NCBI RefSeq assembly: GCF_900105755.1
Contig: NZ_FNTQ01000001.1
Location: 248,001-312,000, forward strand
Length of the DNA stretch: 64,000 nucleotides
Source of the DNA: Streptomyces sp. Ag109_O5-10
GTDB lineage: Bacteria; Actinomycetota; Actinomycetes; Streptomycetales; Streptomycetaceae
Reading direction: 5' to 3'
The notes below the pieces were generated by a model. It searched no databases. It had not been told where the DNA came from and was given only the letters and a program-made list of their open reading frames with translations. The translations under genes were made by a program, and so were the position numbers. This document shows, one piece after another, positions 9,030 to 17,251 of this stretch; the first letter of the stretch is position 1, and the number at the start of each line of letters is the position of its first letter.

Positions 9030-9410
9030 ATGACGAGAATCGTGATCTTCGGGGCGACGGCCCGGCCGCGCCGGACGTTTTGGCGACCGGTCTGCAGAAC
9101 GCGGGGGTGCCCGGCTGCTCTGGGTGGGCGTCGCCTCGCTGCTGCCCGATGCATCGGGGGTCCCAGCCGTCGACACCGACGAACATCCGGCGGAGTACCG
9201 GCCGTTCTCGCTGGGGCACCGTACTGCGCTGGAGACGATCAAGGCGTCCGGCCCGCAGTGGACAGCAGTCAGCACTGCGGGAGACTTGGCCCGGACACGT
9301 CGCCCGCCCGCGGATACGTCCTCACCGAGATCGGGGATGGGCAGCACCGGCTCCAGCGCTGCCCATTCCTCATCGGCGAGATCCCCCTGCCGTGCAGGCC
9401 AATAGCCCCT
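9030..9410 (+). pseudogene. Decayed NAD(P)H-binding (NmrA-like) reductase
   Basis: A start MTRIVIFGATARPRR looks like the N-terminal Rossmann turn (normally IVIFGATGRTGR). A second frame from about 9124 then gives the C-terminal third of the same family: PAVDTDEHPAEYRPFSLGH followed by ALETIKASGPQWTAVSTAGD, and the end continues in the first frame as DTSPARGYVLTEIGDG. The central 80-100 residues are deleted and at least two frame changes are needed, so it cannot make a working enzyme. Confidence 0.6.
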
Positions 9411-9413
9411 CTT

Positions 9414-10271
9414 TCAGGCGGTGTTCGCGTCCATGAGCTGGTCGGCGACGCTGCGGGGTTCGCGGCCCAACAGCTCGGCGAGCAACGGATCCACTCCCGC
9501 GAAGCGTCCTTGCCGGGCGGCCAGGAAGGTGGTGAGCGTCATCCGCGCCACTGCCTCCGGGGTACCGGCGGCGACCTTGTCCGCGATCCATGCCTCGTCG
9601 TCCAGCGTGACGCGCGTGACCTCATGGCCACTGGCCTGCGACGCCATGACTGCGACGTCGTCGAACGTCACGGCCCGGCCGGCGGTGAGCGTGACCGGGC
9701 CGTCGAAGGTTCGGTCGCCGGCCAGGATGACCGCTGCCGCTTCGGCGGCATCCGCCCGGTCGGTCCAGGAGACCGGCCCGTCCTCCGGGGCCGCGATGGT
9801 GCGGGTCTGCCGCCACGGACCCAGCAGCCAGCCCAGGCTGTGGGCGTAGAAGCCGTTGCGCAGCGCGGTCCACGCGACGCCCGAGTCCGCCAGGAGCTGC
9901 TCGGTGGCGGCGTGGTCGCGGGCCGGGTGGAAGGGACTGTCGGTGCCGGTGCCCTGGTGGCTGGTGTAGAGGATGCGCCCGGCTCCGGCAGCAACGGCGG
10001 CCTCGATGCCCACGCGGTGCAGGGCGACGGCATCGGCGTGCGGATCGTTGGAAGAGACGAGCAGGACCTGCTCGGCGCCCTCGAAGGAGTGCCGCAGCGC
10101 GGCCGGGTCCTCATAGGAACCCTGACGTACCCGCACGCCACGGTCGGCGAAGTGCTGTGCCTTGGCGACATCACGGACGCTGACGCCGATCTGCTCGGCG
10201 GGCACGCGCTTGAGGAGGTGCTCGACGGTGGCACCGTTCAGGGCACCGGTCGCTCCAGTGACGACGATCAT
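9414..10271 (-). CDS. NAD(P)H-binding quinone oxidoreductase-like protein (QorB/YtfG type)
   Basis: 285 residues, cytosolic. VVTGATGALNGATVEHLLKR at the N-terminus is the nucleotide turn; IGVSVRDVAKAQHFADRGV, VRQGSYEDPAALRHSFEG and VLLVSSND follow in the order seen in the NADPH:quinone reductase QorB of enteric bacteria, and RNGFYAHSLGW matches the active-site region. Start ATG 10271 lies 8 bases behind AAAGGA. It is 47 bp downstream of the tetR gene on the same strand and is probably co-transcribed with it, so the repressor is likely autoregulated and controls this reductase. A role in quinone or electrophile detoxification is an inference from the family. Confidence 0.85.
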   Translation of the reverse strand: MIVVTGATGALNGATVEHLLKRVPAEQIGVSVRDVAKAQHFADRGVRVRQGSYEDPAALRHSFEGAEQVLLVSSNDPHADAVALHRVGIEAAVAAGAGRILYTSHQGTGTDSPFHPARDHAATEQLLADSGVAWTALRNGFYAHSLGWLLGPWRQTRTIAAPEDGPVSWTDRADAAEAAAVILAGDRTFDGPVTLTAGRAVTFDDVAVMASQASGHEVTRVTLDDEAWIADKVAAGTPEAVARMTLTTFLAARQGRFAGVDPLLAELLGREPRSVADQLMDANTA

Positions 10272-10318
10272 GAGATTCCTTTCGTATCCGCGGCGCGCCG
10301 GGCGCATGCGGCGCGGCG

Positions 10319-10942
10319 TCAGTGGCCGCGCAGGAGCGGCAGGAGGATGTCGTCGACGAGATGCTCGACGAATGATTTGTCGCACGGCTCGCCCGCGATC
10401 ACGATGCGGTGGACGATCACCGCCGGGGCGACCTCGGCGAAGAGCTCGGCAGCCCGGGGCGTCAGCTGCTCCCCGCGCCGGATCGCCTTGCCCAGCGGCT
10501 CGTCGGTCATCGCCGCCTCGTCCCGACGCAGAATGCGCCGCATCTCCTCCGCGAGCCGCACATCGCTGCGCATACCGGCGAACAGCGCCCCCAGCAGGCC
10601 TATCTCCTGCTCGGCGATCTGCCGGCCCAGCCACGTGACCAGTTCGAGGAGATCTCCTCGCAAGTCGCCTGCGGCGGGCTCGGGCGGCGAGGCGTGCGAG
10701 CGGTGCTCGACCGCGGCCGCGACCAGCGCGGCCTTGTCGCGGTAGCGGCGGTAGATCGTCGTCTTCGCTGCCCCCGAACGGCTCGCGACCGCCTCCATGG
10801 ACAGCTGCTCGTAGCCCACTTCGGTCAGCAGAGCCAGCGTCGCATCGAGGATGGCCAGGCCACGACCGGTGTCACGCGGGCGCCCCATGACGGGAGGCCC
10901 GGCCGTGGCGCCACGTCCCGCGTCACTCGATGCGCTTGCCAT
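10319..10942 (-). CDS. TetR-family transcriptional regulator
   Basis: 207 residues. The N-terminal DNA-binding domain is clear: ILDATLALLTEVGYEQLSME then AVASRSGAAKTTIYRRYRDK, the TetR helix-turn-helix. The ligand-binding domain (residues about 90-200) is of the common TetR_C type with SLLGALFAGMRSD-like helices. ATG 10942 was taken because MASASSDAG starts just after the operator; the N-terminal 25 residues are low-complexity. A long perfect inverted repeat 10 bp upstream is the obvious autoregulatory site. First gene of an operon with the quinone reductase-like gene. Confidence 0.9.
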   Translation of the reverse strand: MASASSDAGRGATAGPPVMGRPRDTGRGLAILDATLALLTEVGYEQLSMEAVASRSGAAKTTIYRRYRDKAALVAAAVEHRSHASPPEPAAGDLRGDLLELVTWLGRQIAEQEIGLLGALFAGMRSDVRLAEEMRRILRRDEAAMTDEPLGKAIRRGEQLTPRAAELFAEVAPAVIVHRIVIAGEPCDKSFVEHLVDDILLPLLRGH

Positions 10943-10951
10943 GCCTGCACC

Positions 10952-10986
10952 TACTTTCGATACGCTACGGTTGCGTATCGAAAGTA
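10952..10986. promoter_or_regulatory. TetR operator: perfect 14-bp inverted repeat, 7-bp spacer
   Basis: Left arm TACTTTCGATACGC (10952-10965), spacer TACGGTT, right arm GCGTATCGAAAGTA (10973-10986). The arms are exact reverse complements. It lies 10 bp ahead of the tetR start, where it would overlap the promoter, the usual place for self-repression. Confidence 0.85.
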
Positions 10987-11008
10987 ACCCGGACTGCACT
11001 CCCCCGGC

Positions 11009-11186
11009 AACCCCACTCCGGAAGGCAAGGTCTCCTGCGCGGTCGTCCTGGGCCCGTTCTCCCGACGAGTGGTGGGCTGGTCTATCGACGCCTCGCCCAC
11101 GGCGCGCCGACCACCAACGCCCCGGCCATCGGCAGCCGACCCCCGGGCCGGGTGGCACCATCGTCCACTCCGATCGCCGAGTGCAG
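11009..11186 (+). pseudogene. IS3-family transposase (orfB) remnant, left part
   Basis: Translates as NPTPEGKVSCAVVLGPFSRR then VVGWSIDASPTA, and after frame damage GTIVHSDRRVQ. These are the first and second DDE blocks of IS3-type integrase-like transposases (VVLDTFSRRVVGWS and IVHSDRGVQ). The 5' two thirds of the gene are absent and the sequence breaks off at the IS30 insertion; it resumes in the same frame at 12683. Confidence 0.75.
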
Positions 11187-12682
11187 GGTGGATTCAACTG
11201 GTCGTCGCAACACTTTGATCTCGGAGGTGTGCGACGTGGCCACGGCGGACTGGAGTTTGAAGACCAGCGATGTGCCGGAGGGTCGGCGTCGGCAGTGGCG
11301 CGCTGATCGTGCGTTGCGGCCGGCGATGCGTTCGCCGGGGCGGCCTGATCCGTCTCGAGTCGTGCAGCGCCAGTTCTGGCGGCTGATCGCCACAGGGGTC
11401 ACGACGGTGGAGGCGTCGTTGGCGGTCGGCGTGTCGTGGCCGGTGGGTGCGAGGTGGTTTCGTCACGCTGGCGGCATGCCTCCGATCTCGTTGGCCGAGC
11501 CCGCGGGCCGGTACCTCGCGTTCGAGGAGCGCGAGGAGATCGCGATCCTCAGGGCGATGAACAAGGGCGTGCGCGAGATCGCCCGCGCCCTGGGGCGTGA
11601 CCCCGGAACGATCTCTCGCGAACTGCGCCGCAACGCCGCAACGCGCAGCGGCAAGCAGGAGTACCGCGCGACGGTCGCCCAGTGGAAAGCACAGCAGGCC
11701 GCCAAGCGCCCGAAGACCGCGAAGCTCACAGGCAACGACAGGTTGCGTGAGTACGTGCAGGACCGGCTCGCCGGCAGCGTCCGCCGCCCCGACAACACGA
11801 TCGTCCCCGGACCCAGGACGCCCGCATGGAAAGGGCTGAACAAGCCGCACCGGCAGGACAGACGATGGGCGACGGCATGGAGCCCGGAGCAGATCTCGCA
11901 CCGTCTCCATGCCGACTTCCCCGATGATGAGTCCATGCGCATCAGCCACGAAGCCATCTACCAGGCACTGTTCATCGAGGGCCGTGGCGCGCTCAAGCGG
12001 GAACTCGTCACGTGCCTGCGCACCGGCCGGGCGCTGCGGACTCCCCGTGCACGGTCACAGAACAAACCGCAGGGGCATGTCACCGCGGACGTCATCCTCA
12101 GCGAACGCCCCGCCGAGGCCGCAGACCGCGCGGTCCCCGGACACTGGGAAGGCGATTTGATCATCGGGACGGGTCGCTCCGCGATCGGCACGCTGGTCGA
12201 GCGCAGCAGCCGCTCCACGCTCCTGGTGCACCTGCCCCGGCTCGAGGGCTGGGGCGAGAATCCGCCCGTGAAGAACGGCACCTCACTCGGGGGCTATGGC
12301 GCGATCGCGATGAACGCGGCGCTCACGACGTCGATGACGCAGCTGCCCGAGCAGCTACGCAAAACCCTCACCTGGGACCGCGGAAAGGAACTCTCCGGCC
12401 ACGCCCAGTTCGCCATCGATACCGGGACGAAGGTGTTCTTCGCCGATCCCCACTCGCCCTGGCAACGACCGACGAACGAGAACACGAACGGGCTGCTGCG
12501 TCAGTACTTCCCGAAGGGCACCGATCTGTCCCGTTGGTCGTCCACGGACCTCGAAGCCGTCGCCATGGCGATCAACAACCGGCCCCGCAAGGTCCTCGGT
12601 TGGCGGACACCGGCCGAGGTCTTCGAAGAGCAGCTACGCTCGCTGCAACAGCCCGGTGTTGCAACGACTGGTTGAACTCGCC
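11187..12682 (+). mobile_element. Intact IS30-family insertion sequence
   Basis: 1496 bp. Terminal inverted repeats of about 27 bp with 21 matches: left end begins GGTGGATTCAACTGG, right end (complement) begins GGCGAGTTCAACCAG, both ending in GCAACAC. A 3-bp target duplication CAG flanks it (11184-11186 and 12683-12685). Removing the element and one CAG restores an uninterrupted reading frame of the surrounding IS3 transposase (HSDRRVQFGSWAF), which proves the boundaries. Carries one complete transposase gene whose stop lies inside the right repeat. Confidence 0.92.
11236..12675 (+). CDS. IS30-family transposase
   Basis: 479 residues from GTG 11236, which has GGAGG 8 bases upstream. Domains: an N-terminal helix-turn-helix, FEEREEIAILRAMNKGVREI then ARALGRDPGTISRELRRN (about residues 95-135), and a C-terminal DDE catalytic domain. 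Catalytic residues visible: Asp in HWEGDLIIG (about 306), Asp in WDRGKEL (about 380), Glu in NENTNGLLRQY (about 414); the D-33-E spacing is that of IS30. The inserted loop NPPVKNGTSLGGYG after LPRLEGWGE is seen in actinobacterial IS30 copies. No frameshift, so the element may still be active. Confidence 0.95.
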   Translation: MATADWSLKTSDVPEGRRRQWRADRALRPAMRSPGRPDPSRVVQRQFWRLIATGVTTVEASLAVGVSWPVGARWFRHAGGMPPISLAEPAGRYLAFEEREEIAILRAMNKGVREIARALGRDPGTISRELRRNAATRSGKQEYRATVAQWKAQQAAKRPKTAKLTGNDRLREYVQDRLAGSVRRPDNTIVPGPRTPAWKGLNKPHRQDRRWATAWSPEQISHRLHADFPDDESMRISHEAIYQALFIEGRGALKRELVTCLRTGRALRTPRARSQNKPQGHVTADVILSERPAEAADRAVPGHWEGDLIIGTGRSAIGTLVERSSRSTLLVHLPRLEGWGENPPVKNGTSLGGYGAIAMNAALTTSMTQLPEQLRKTLTWDRGKELSGHAQFAIDTGTKVFFADPHSPWQRPTNENTNGLLRQYFPKGTDLSRWSSTDLEAVAMAINNRPRKVLGWRTPAEVFEEQLRSLQQPGVATTG

Positions 12683-12830
12683 CAGTTCGGGTCCTGGGCG
12701 TTCATCCAGCGGGCGAGGACCTCCGGTCTGCTGTCCTCGATGGGCTCCATCGGGGACAGCGTGGACAACGCGACGACCGAGTCCTGCCACAAGCGACAGC
12801 GCAGGCATTCCACGCTGGGCGACTCGACTC
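12683..12830 (+). pseudogene. IS3-family transposase (orfB) remnant, right part
   Basis: Continues the left remnant in frame: QFGSWAFIQRARTSGLL, SSMGSIGDSVDNATTES with the third catalytic glutamate, then directly CHKRQRRHSTLGD. In intact IS3 transposases about 40 residues separate the TES block from the RRHSxLG end, so this part also has an internal deletion. The sequence after 12830 up to 13035 shows nothing recognisable. Confidence 0.75.
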
Positions 12831-13035
12831 GGGGCAGTCCGGAGCCTCCACCAGCCCCGGAACGGTTCGGTTGTCTCGGCGGCAGGCGCACGGGGCTGGA
12901 CAGCCGGGGCGGGGCCGCGGGCGCAGACGGCGTCCGACTGGTCGACCGGCCGCGGTTGCCAGGGCACCTCGATCGTCAGGCGGGCCGGCCCAGGAGAGAT
13001 CACGAGTCCTCTCAACGGGGTTTGACGCCCGTGTC

Positions 13036-14139
13036 TCACGGCCTGCCCTCTCCGTTGGAAGCCATGAAGTCGTTCTCGACGGCGGGAGCGATGCGGGTGA
13101 GCCAGCGCTCGGTCTCTTCCGGTCTCAGGATCCGGTCGAGGCTGAGGGCGGGGACCATGTTCTGGAAAACCCGGCCGATGCCCATGCCATAGTCGCCGTT
13201 CGGTGGGTGCAGCACCAGCACCCGCGTGCCATCGAGGGGTTCGATGTCAGCGGGCACGCCTTCCGGGGAAACGTAGGCGCCGTGGCCGTCGAACAGGCGG
13301 AAACGCCGGATCGCCGGATTGCCGGGGCCCAGGTACGGGTCTGCGTCCGTCGCTGCCGCGACCCACGAGCGGTCGGGGCGGTCCCCCGGAACCATGCCTT
13401 GGCCGGAGTCGCCGACAAGCCGGTCCGCGAGCAGGATGTGCAGCTGGAAGTTGTCCCCGACACCGCTCATCGTGAGGCGGTATCCCCTGCGCGCAGGGGG
13501 GTGGAGGACGAGCAGAGTCTCGTCGTCGAGGACGGCAGCCAGGTCTCTCACCCAGGCGGCGCGCTGCGACCGGTCGGCGACCGCCGAGGCGTACTCCCGC
13601 AGTTCGGCCTTCACCTCTGGGCGCACCGCTGCCCGGAAGGGACCGTGCCCCCAGACGGCGATCAGCGCCCGGAGCCAGTCCTCCATGTCGAACCAGGACA
13701 TGGCCATCCGAGTCATGTCCCCTTCGTCCGGGCACCCTTCGGCTCTGGCCAGGGTTGCCAGCGTCCGCACCAGCTCCGGCGCACTGCCACTCACCTGCTC
13801 CGGCAACGGCTGCCCGGGAGCCGCTTCGGCCCACCACTCCGGGACCAGACCGTTGAGCAGCATCGCCTCCGCGGCGCGCTGCGGCAACACGTCGGCCAAC
13901 GGCATGGGGGAACCGCCCCACTCGACGCACGCCCCCGCCAGGACGGCCGTCTTGGCGAAGTCGCCCGCCAAACCCGGCAGCCACGGCGCAAGAGCCTCGA
14001 CCGCGGCGGTCAAACTCGCGGGGCCTCCCGCACGCGCGGTGTCCACCAACCGCGACAACGCCCGCCTGTAGCCACTGTCCGAACCGGACCTCATCTGCGA
14101 GACGAGGCCGTCGACAAGGTGAGATATCTCCGAAGGCAC
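13036..14139 (-). CDS. Conserved hypothetical protein, 367 aa
   Basis: No family is recognised with confidence. The protein is mostly helical in residues 1-215 (SYRRALSRLVDTARAGG, LPGLAGDFAKTAVLAGACVE, DWLRALIAVWGHGPFR) and then changes to a beta-rich segment with two similar LHPP motifs: TLLVLHPPARRGYRL and RVLVLHPPNGDYGMG. No signal peptide, membrane helix or cysteine motif. The similarity of the two LHPP segments hints at an internal duplication. It faces the LRR gene at 14306 divergently with 166 bp between them, which must hold both promoters. Confidence 0.7.
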   Translation of the reverse strand: MPSEISHLVDGLVSQMRSGSDSGYRRALSRLVDTARAGGPASLTAAVEALAPWLPGLAGDFAKTAVLAGACVEWGGSPMPLADVLPQRAAEAMLLNGLVPEWWAEAAPGQPLPEQVSGSAPELVRTLATLARAEGCPDEGDMTRMAMSWFDMEDWLRALIAVWGHGPFRAAVRPEVKAELREYASAVADRSQRAAWVRDLAAVLDDETLLVLHPPARRGYRLTMSGVGDNFQLHILLADRLVGDSGQGMVPGDRPDRSWVAAATDADPYLGPGNPAIRRFRLFDGHGAYVSPEGVPADIEPLDGTRVLVLHPPNGDYGMGIGRVFQNMVPALSLDRILRPEETERWLTRIAPAVENDFMASNGEGRP

Positions 14140-14305
14140 GGCGGCACGCTAGCAGGGCGACGATCTCCACACCGCGGTTGGTGTCCGAGCGGCGTCAGGA
14201 CGCGATGATCAGGGACGGTGGCACTCGTTGGCCCAGCTGCCGTAGCGGCCTTCGCTGGTGCTCGGACGGTGCCGTGGCAGGCACTGCGTTTCGTATCGTT
14301 GCGCC

Positions 14306-15100
14306 ATGACGGACGAATCGCTTCCTGCGCAGGTCTTCCCCAACCGCTTTCCCGAGGCGATGGACTCCCGGCCCGGAGTGCCGCAGGACCACTGCCGCTG
14401 TCTCAGCCAGGGCCGTGTGAGCCCGCCCGGCGCGGTGACGTCCTTCCACGCCGAGATCCAGGACACCGGTGCTCCGGGCTGGCTCCGGCTGCTGGAGCTG
14501 ATCGAGGAGGCGGCGGCCGATGGGCGGGAGGAGTTCCGCCCGCTGCCGGAACTGAGTCCTCAGGAACGGCGGCAGATCGTGACGCTGCCGGCGTCGATCG
14601 GGCGACTGACGGAGGTGCGGACCCTTGTGCTGTACGGAAGCAACCTGGTCCGGATACCCCCGGAGATCGGCGACATGACAAGCCTGGAGGAGTTCAGCCC
14701 CTACACGTCACGACGGCTGCACTGGTTCCCGTACGAAATCACGCGGTGCGCCCGGCTGGTGGACAGCACGGTGAGCACACGCTCGGTCTACGGCAACTAC
14801 AAGTACCGGCCGCCGTTCCCGCGGCTGCTCCCGCCCGACGGCAGGGTGCTCGACCTAGAAGGCCTGCCTCCCGCTCGCTGGGGCACCACCACGGCCCGCA
14901 CCTGCAGTGTCTGCGCCGGGCCCGTCCCGGCGACGGGCCCGCACCAGGCGTGGATCTCCCGGATGGTGGCGACCGACGTCCTGCCGCTCCTCGTCAACGC
15001 CTGCTCCCAGGAATGCCTCAACGCTCTGCCCCCTGGGGCGGAGGGCTACATCGCTGCGCCGCACCGGGGCGGCGCGATCGACCAGCCTCCGCCGCGCTGA
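14306..15100 (+). CDS. Leucine-rich-repeat-like hypothetical protein
   Basis: 264 residues from ATG 14306 (an in-frame upstream codon at 14258 gives a basic, non-conserved leader). Residues 90-140 carry two or three LRR units: [40 protein letters not shown], and WFPYEITRC, with the LxxLxxLxxLxL spacing of bacterial LRRs. The C-terminal part has one CxxC ([13 protein letters not shown]) and a second cysteine pair in NACSQECLN, which together could bind zinc. No signal peptide, so cytosolic. Function unknown; LRRs usually mediate protein contacts. Confidence 0.7.
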   Translation: MTDESLPAQVFPNRFPEAMDSRPGVPQDHCRCLSQGRVSPPGAVTSFHAEIQDTGAPGWLRLLELIEEAAADGREEFRPLPELSPQERRQIVTLPASIGRLTEVRTLVLYGSNLVRIPPEIGDMTSLEEFSPYTSRRLHWFPYEITRCARLVDSTVSTRSVYGNYKYRPPFPRLLPPDGRVLDLEGLPPARWGTTTARTCSVCAGPVPATGPHQAWISRMVATDVLPLLVNACSQECLNALPPGAEGYIAAPHRGGAIDQPPPR

Positions 15101-15361
15101 CCGCCGCCACCGGGGCCACCACCCTGCGTCCGCGGATGCCCGGCGCTCCGCGGCCCGTTGCGCCGGCCCGCCTGCCGGTCGTCGCCTTACGGCCGGCGTA
15201 GTGACCGGGTCTTCCCGACGCGGAGAGGCCAGCTCGTGCCTCCGCCGGAATCGGTCAGCGCGGTTCCCGTACCGGCCGCTGACCGCCGCCCGTACGGCCA
15301 GGGTCTCGTGGCGTCGGCGTTCCTGCGGGAGGGCCACCGTCTTCTGCCAGCGTGCCGTCAC

Positions 15362-15461
15362 GATCAGCCCGGCGGCCTTTTCGGCGATCATGATCGTGGG
15401 GGCGTTGGTGTTTCCGCCGATGACGGTCGGCATGACGGAGGCGTCGACGACACGGAGTAGC
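15362..15461 (-). pseudogene. C-terminal fragment of a GMC (glucose-methanol-choline) oxidoreductase
   Basis: The minus strand encodes [20 protein letters not shown] then [12 protein letters not shown], the highly characteristic last 30 residues of GMC flavoenzymes. The frame continues into unrelated sequence, and nothing of the FAD-binding N-terminus or the substrate domain is present upstream; instead the oppositely oriented SnoaL-like gene begins at 15596. A short relic of a deleted gene. Confidence 0.75.
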
Positions 15462-15595
15462 TCGCACGAAAGCAGCGTCGGCCACACACGCTCCAGCCGT
15501 CCGGGGTAGCGCGTACCGGCGGACAGCGCCCCGATGCCGCGGGCCCGGGAGCCCACGCAGAGACACGGCAACGACATCCCCGGCATGATGCCGCC

Positions 15596-15979
15596 GTGAC
15601 GAACCATGTATCCCTGGCAACCGAACTCGCCTCGTTCATAGGCAAGTACGAGCGGGTCAACAACAGTCATGACATCGAGCAGGTCGTGCCGTTCATCGCC
15701 GAGGACGCCACGTACTGGTTCTCGGACGGCTCCCATAAGGGCATCAGAGAGATCCGGTCCGCCATCGAGAAGACGTTCACGGAGATCCTCGACGAGGTGT
15801 ACGAGGTCCGGGATCTGGAGTGGCCCGTGCTCACCGCGGATGTCGCGGTGTGCCGCTACCGGTTCTCCTGGACCGGCATCGTCGACGGCGCAGCGCGCTC
15901 CGGCCAGGGACGGGGCACCAACGTCATCGTGCGGCGGAACGGCGAGTGGAAAATGCTGCATGAGCATCTGAGCCCCTGA
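15596..15979 (+). CDS. SnoaL-like / NTF2-fold protein
   Basis: 127 residues from GTG 15596. Pattern of the NTF2/DUF4440 fold: N-terminal helices [20 protein letters not shown] and [21 protein letters not shown]-x-x-x-I-R-x-x-IEKTF helix ([14 protein letters not shown]), then beta strands with [20 protein letters not shown], the typical WkixheHlS end. Members are polyketide cyclases, isomerases or simple ligand binders; the catalytic partner residues cannot be assigned. Stands alone; no ribosome site stronger than GGCATGATGCC is seen before the GTG. Confidence 0.78.
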   Translation: MTNHVSLATELASFIGKYERVNNSHDIEQVVPFIAEDATYWFSDGSHKGIREIRSAIEKTFTEILDEVYEVRDLEWPVLTADVAVCRYRFSWTGIVDGAARSGQGRGTNVIVRRNGEWKMLHEHLSP

Positions 15980-16120
15980 CTCCCCCGACGGTCGGCCAGT
16001 TCGTCCTCCTGGTCCTGCTCGCCTTGACGCGCGAGGCGGTACGGCCGGGCGGTACTCCTGCCGAACCGCCGTCGCCGCCTGCCTGGCGACCAACGGGCCC
16101 AGCCAGCCGGGCGCTGAAAG

Positions 16121-16519
16121 TCACTCAGGGAAATTGGGTGAACGGAGGCCCGCGTCCAGCATGCGAATCAGTTCACCAACCCGTCCACCGCCACCTGATG
16201 CCGCCAGGAAGCGTTCGAGTACCCCCACGACGGCCGGTGTTGCGCACCGCACCACCCGCTCAACGTGGACGGCTCCAACGCCCGGACTGTCACCGGCGAC
16301 GAACTCGGCCGCTCTGGCCGCGTGAGCGCCGGCCCCGAGAATGTGCCTGACCTGGGTGGCTTCGGTCAGCGGGTGCAAATAGGCGGCCGCTGCGGACATT
16401 GCGGCCCGAGCCGCCTCGCGCGCCGCCCCAGTATCCACACTTACACCCGCCCTGAGGGCAGCAGATGCCGTGTCGCGCAGGGACTTCCCCCGCTCACCAC
16501 CCCGAGCGAACTCGACCAT
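16121..16519 (-). CDS. Imm5-like putative immunity protein, 5'-truncated
   Basis: Residues from MVEFARGGERGKSLRD through AREAARAAMSAAAAYLHPL, TEATQVRHILGAGAHAARA and GGGRVGELIRMLDAGLR match the alpha-helical Imm5-type family of putative immunity proteins (AAxxAAxAAAxAxLHPLxxATQVRHILG is its hallmark). Homologues as I know them have about 40 more residues at the N-terminus, with a CAxxxLxxFE-type helix, which is missing here: the open frame upstream to 16612 is unrelated basic sequence. So the gene is probably shortened and perhaps non-functional. No polymorphic toxin gene lies nearby, so the partner, if any, is elsewhere. Confidence 0.6.
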   Translation of the reverse strand: MVEFARGGERGKSLRDTASAALRAGVSVDTGAAREAARAAMSAAAAYLHPLTEATQVRHILGAGAHAARAAEFVAGDSPGVGAVHVERVVRCATPAVVGVLERFLAASGGGGRVGELIRMLDAGLRSPNFPE

Positions 16520-16806
16520 CGCGACGGACAGCGACGCCGCCGGGAACCCCGGACTTCCAGGATGGGCCGGACCTTTTCGGCCAAGTCGGCGTGACCTACA
16601 CGTGAAATGCACAGCGCCACAGAGGCGGGAAGGCGCGAGCGGAGTGCGCAGCGTCGGAAATTCTCAGTCGCGTGCGCGCAGACTGCGTACCGGACCGCGA
16701 GCGGCTCCCGTGCCACGCCGCGACGCCGTGCCGGCCGGCGCCCCGGCGGGCGCGGCGCTCGGCAGTTGGGGCAGGACAACGTCTCGCGCCCTCAGCTGTG
16801 CACCCT

Positions 16807-17193
16807 TCAACGAGCTACGGCCGCGCAGCGCACGCAGGTTGTCGCAGCCGGGCGAACTTCGAGGCGCTCCGTCGGGATCGGCTCACCGCATTGCTCGCAG
16901 CGGCCGTAATCGCCTCTCTCCAACCGTTCGAGGGCGCGATCGAGATCGTTCAGATGCTCGCGTGCCTGGGACAGCAGGGCGGCGACGTGTGCCCGCTCGA
17001 AGGCCGTGCTCGCCCCCTCGGGGTCGTGCTCGTCGTCAATGGCCACCAGTGCATTGGCCTCGACGATCCCTTCGAACTCACGGCTGAGGACGGAAATCTG
17101 CTGCAACGTGCCGACACGGTCGGCCTCGAGCAGTGCCCGCATCGACTCGCCTCGGGGTGCGGGAAAAGCGGCATTCATGCATTGGTCGCTCAT
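16807..17193 (-). CDS. DksA/TraR-type C4 zinc-finger protein
   Basis: 128 residues. An N-terminal coiled-coil of about 85 residues (MRALLEADRVGTLQQISVLS, HVAALLSQAREHLNDLDRAL) precedes the zinc finger GRCEQCGEPIPTERLEVRP with a second pair CVRC, the arrangement of DksA/TraR proteins, which bind in the RNA polymerase secondary channel and modulate initiation. The acidic tip residues that mark true DksA (DxxDxA) read as DDEHDPEG here, so polymerase action is possible but not certain; actinobacterial TraR-like proteins are also found with stress genes. ATG 17193 starts MSDQCMNA; a GAGGG lies upstream. Same strand as, and 58 bp downstream of, the flavin oxidoreductase. Confidence 0.85.
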   Translation of the reverse strand: MSDQCMNAAFPAPRGESMRALLEADRVGTLQQISVLSREFEGIVEANALVAIDDEHDPEGASTAFERAHVAALLSQAREHLNDLDRALERLERGDYGRCEQCGEPIPTERLEVRPAATTCVRCAAVAR

Positions 17194-17251
17194 ATCGGGT
17201 AAACCCTCGTTGTTGTGTACTGAATTCCTGGGTGCTCGGACGGCGACGGCC

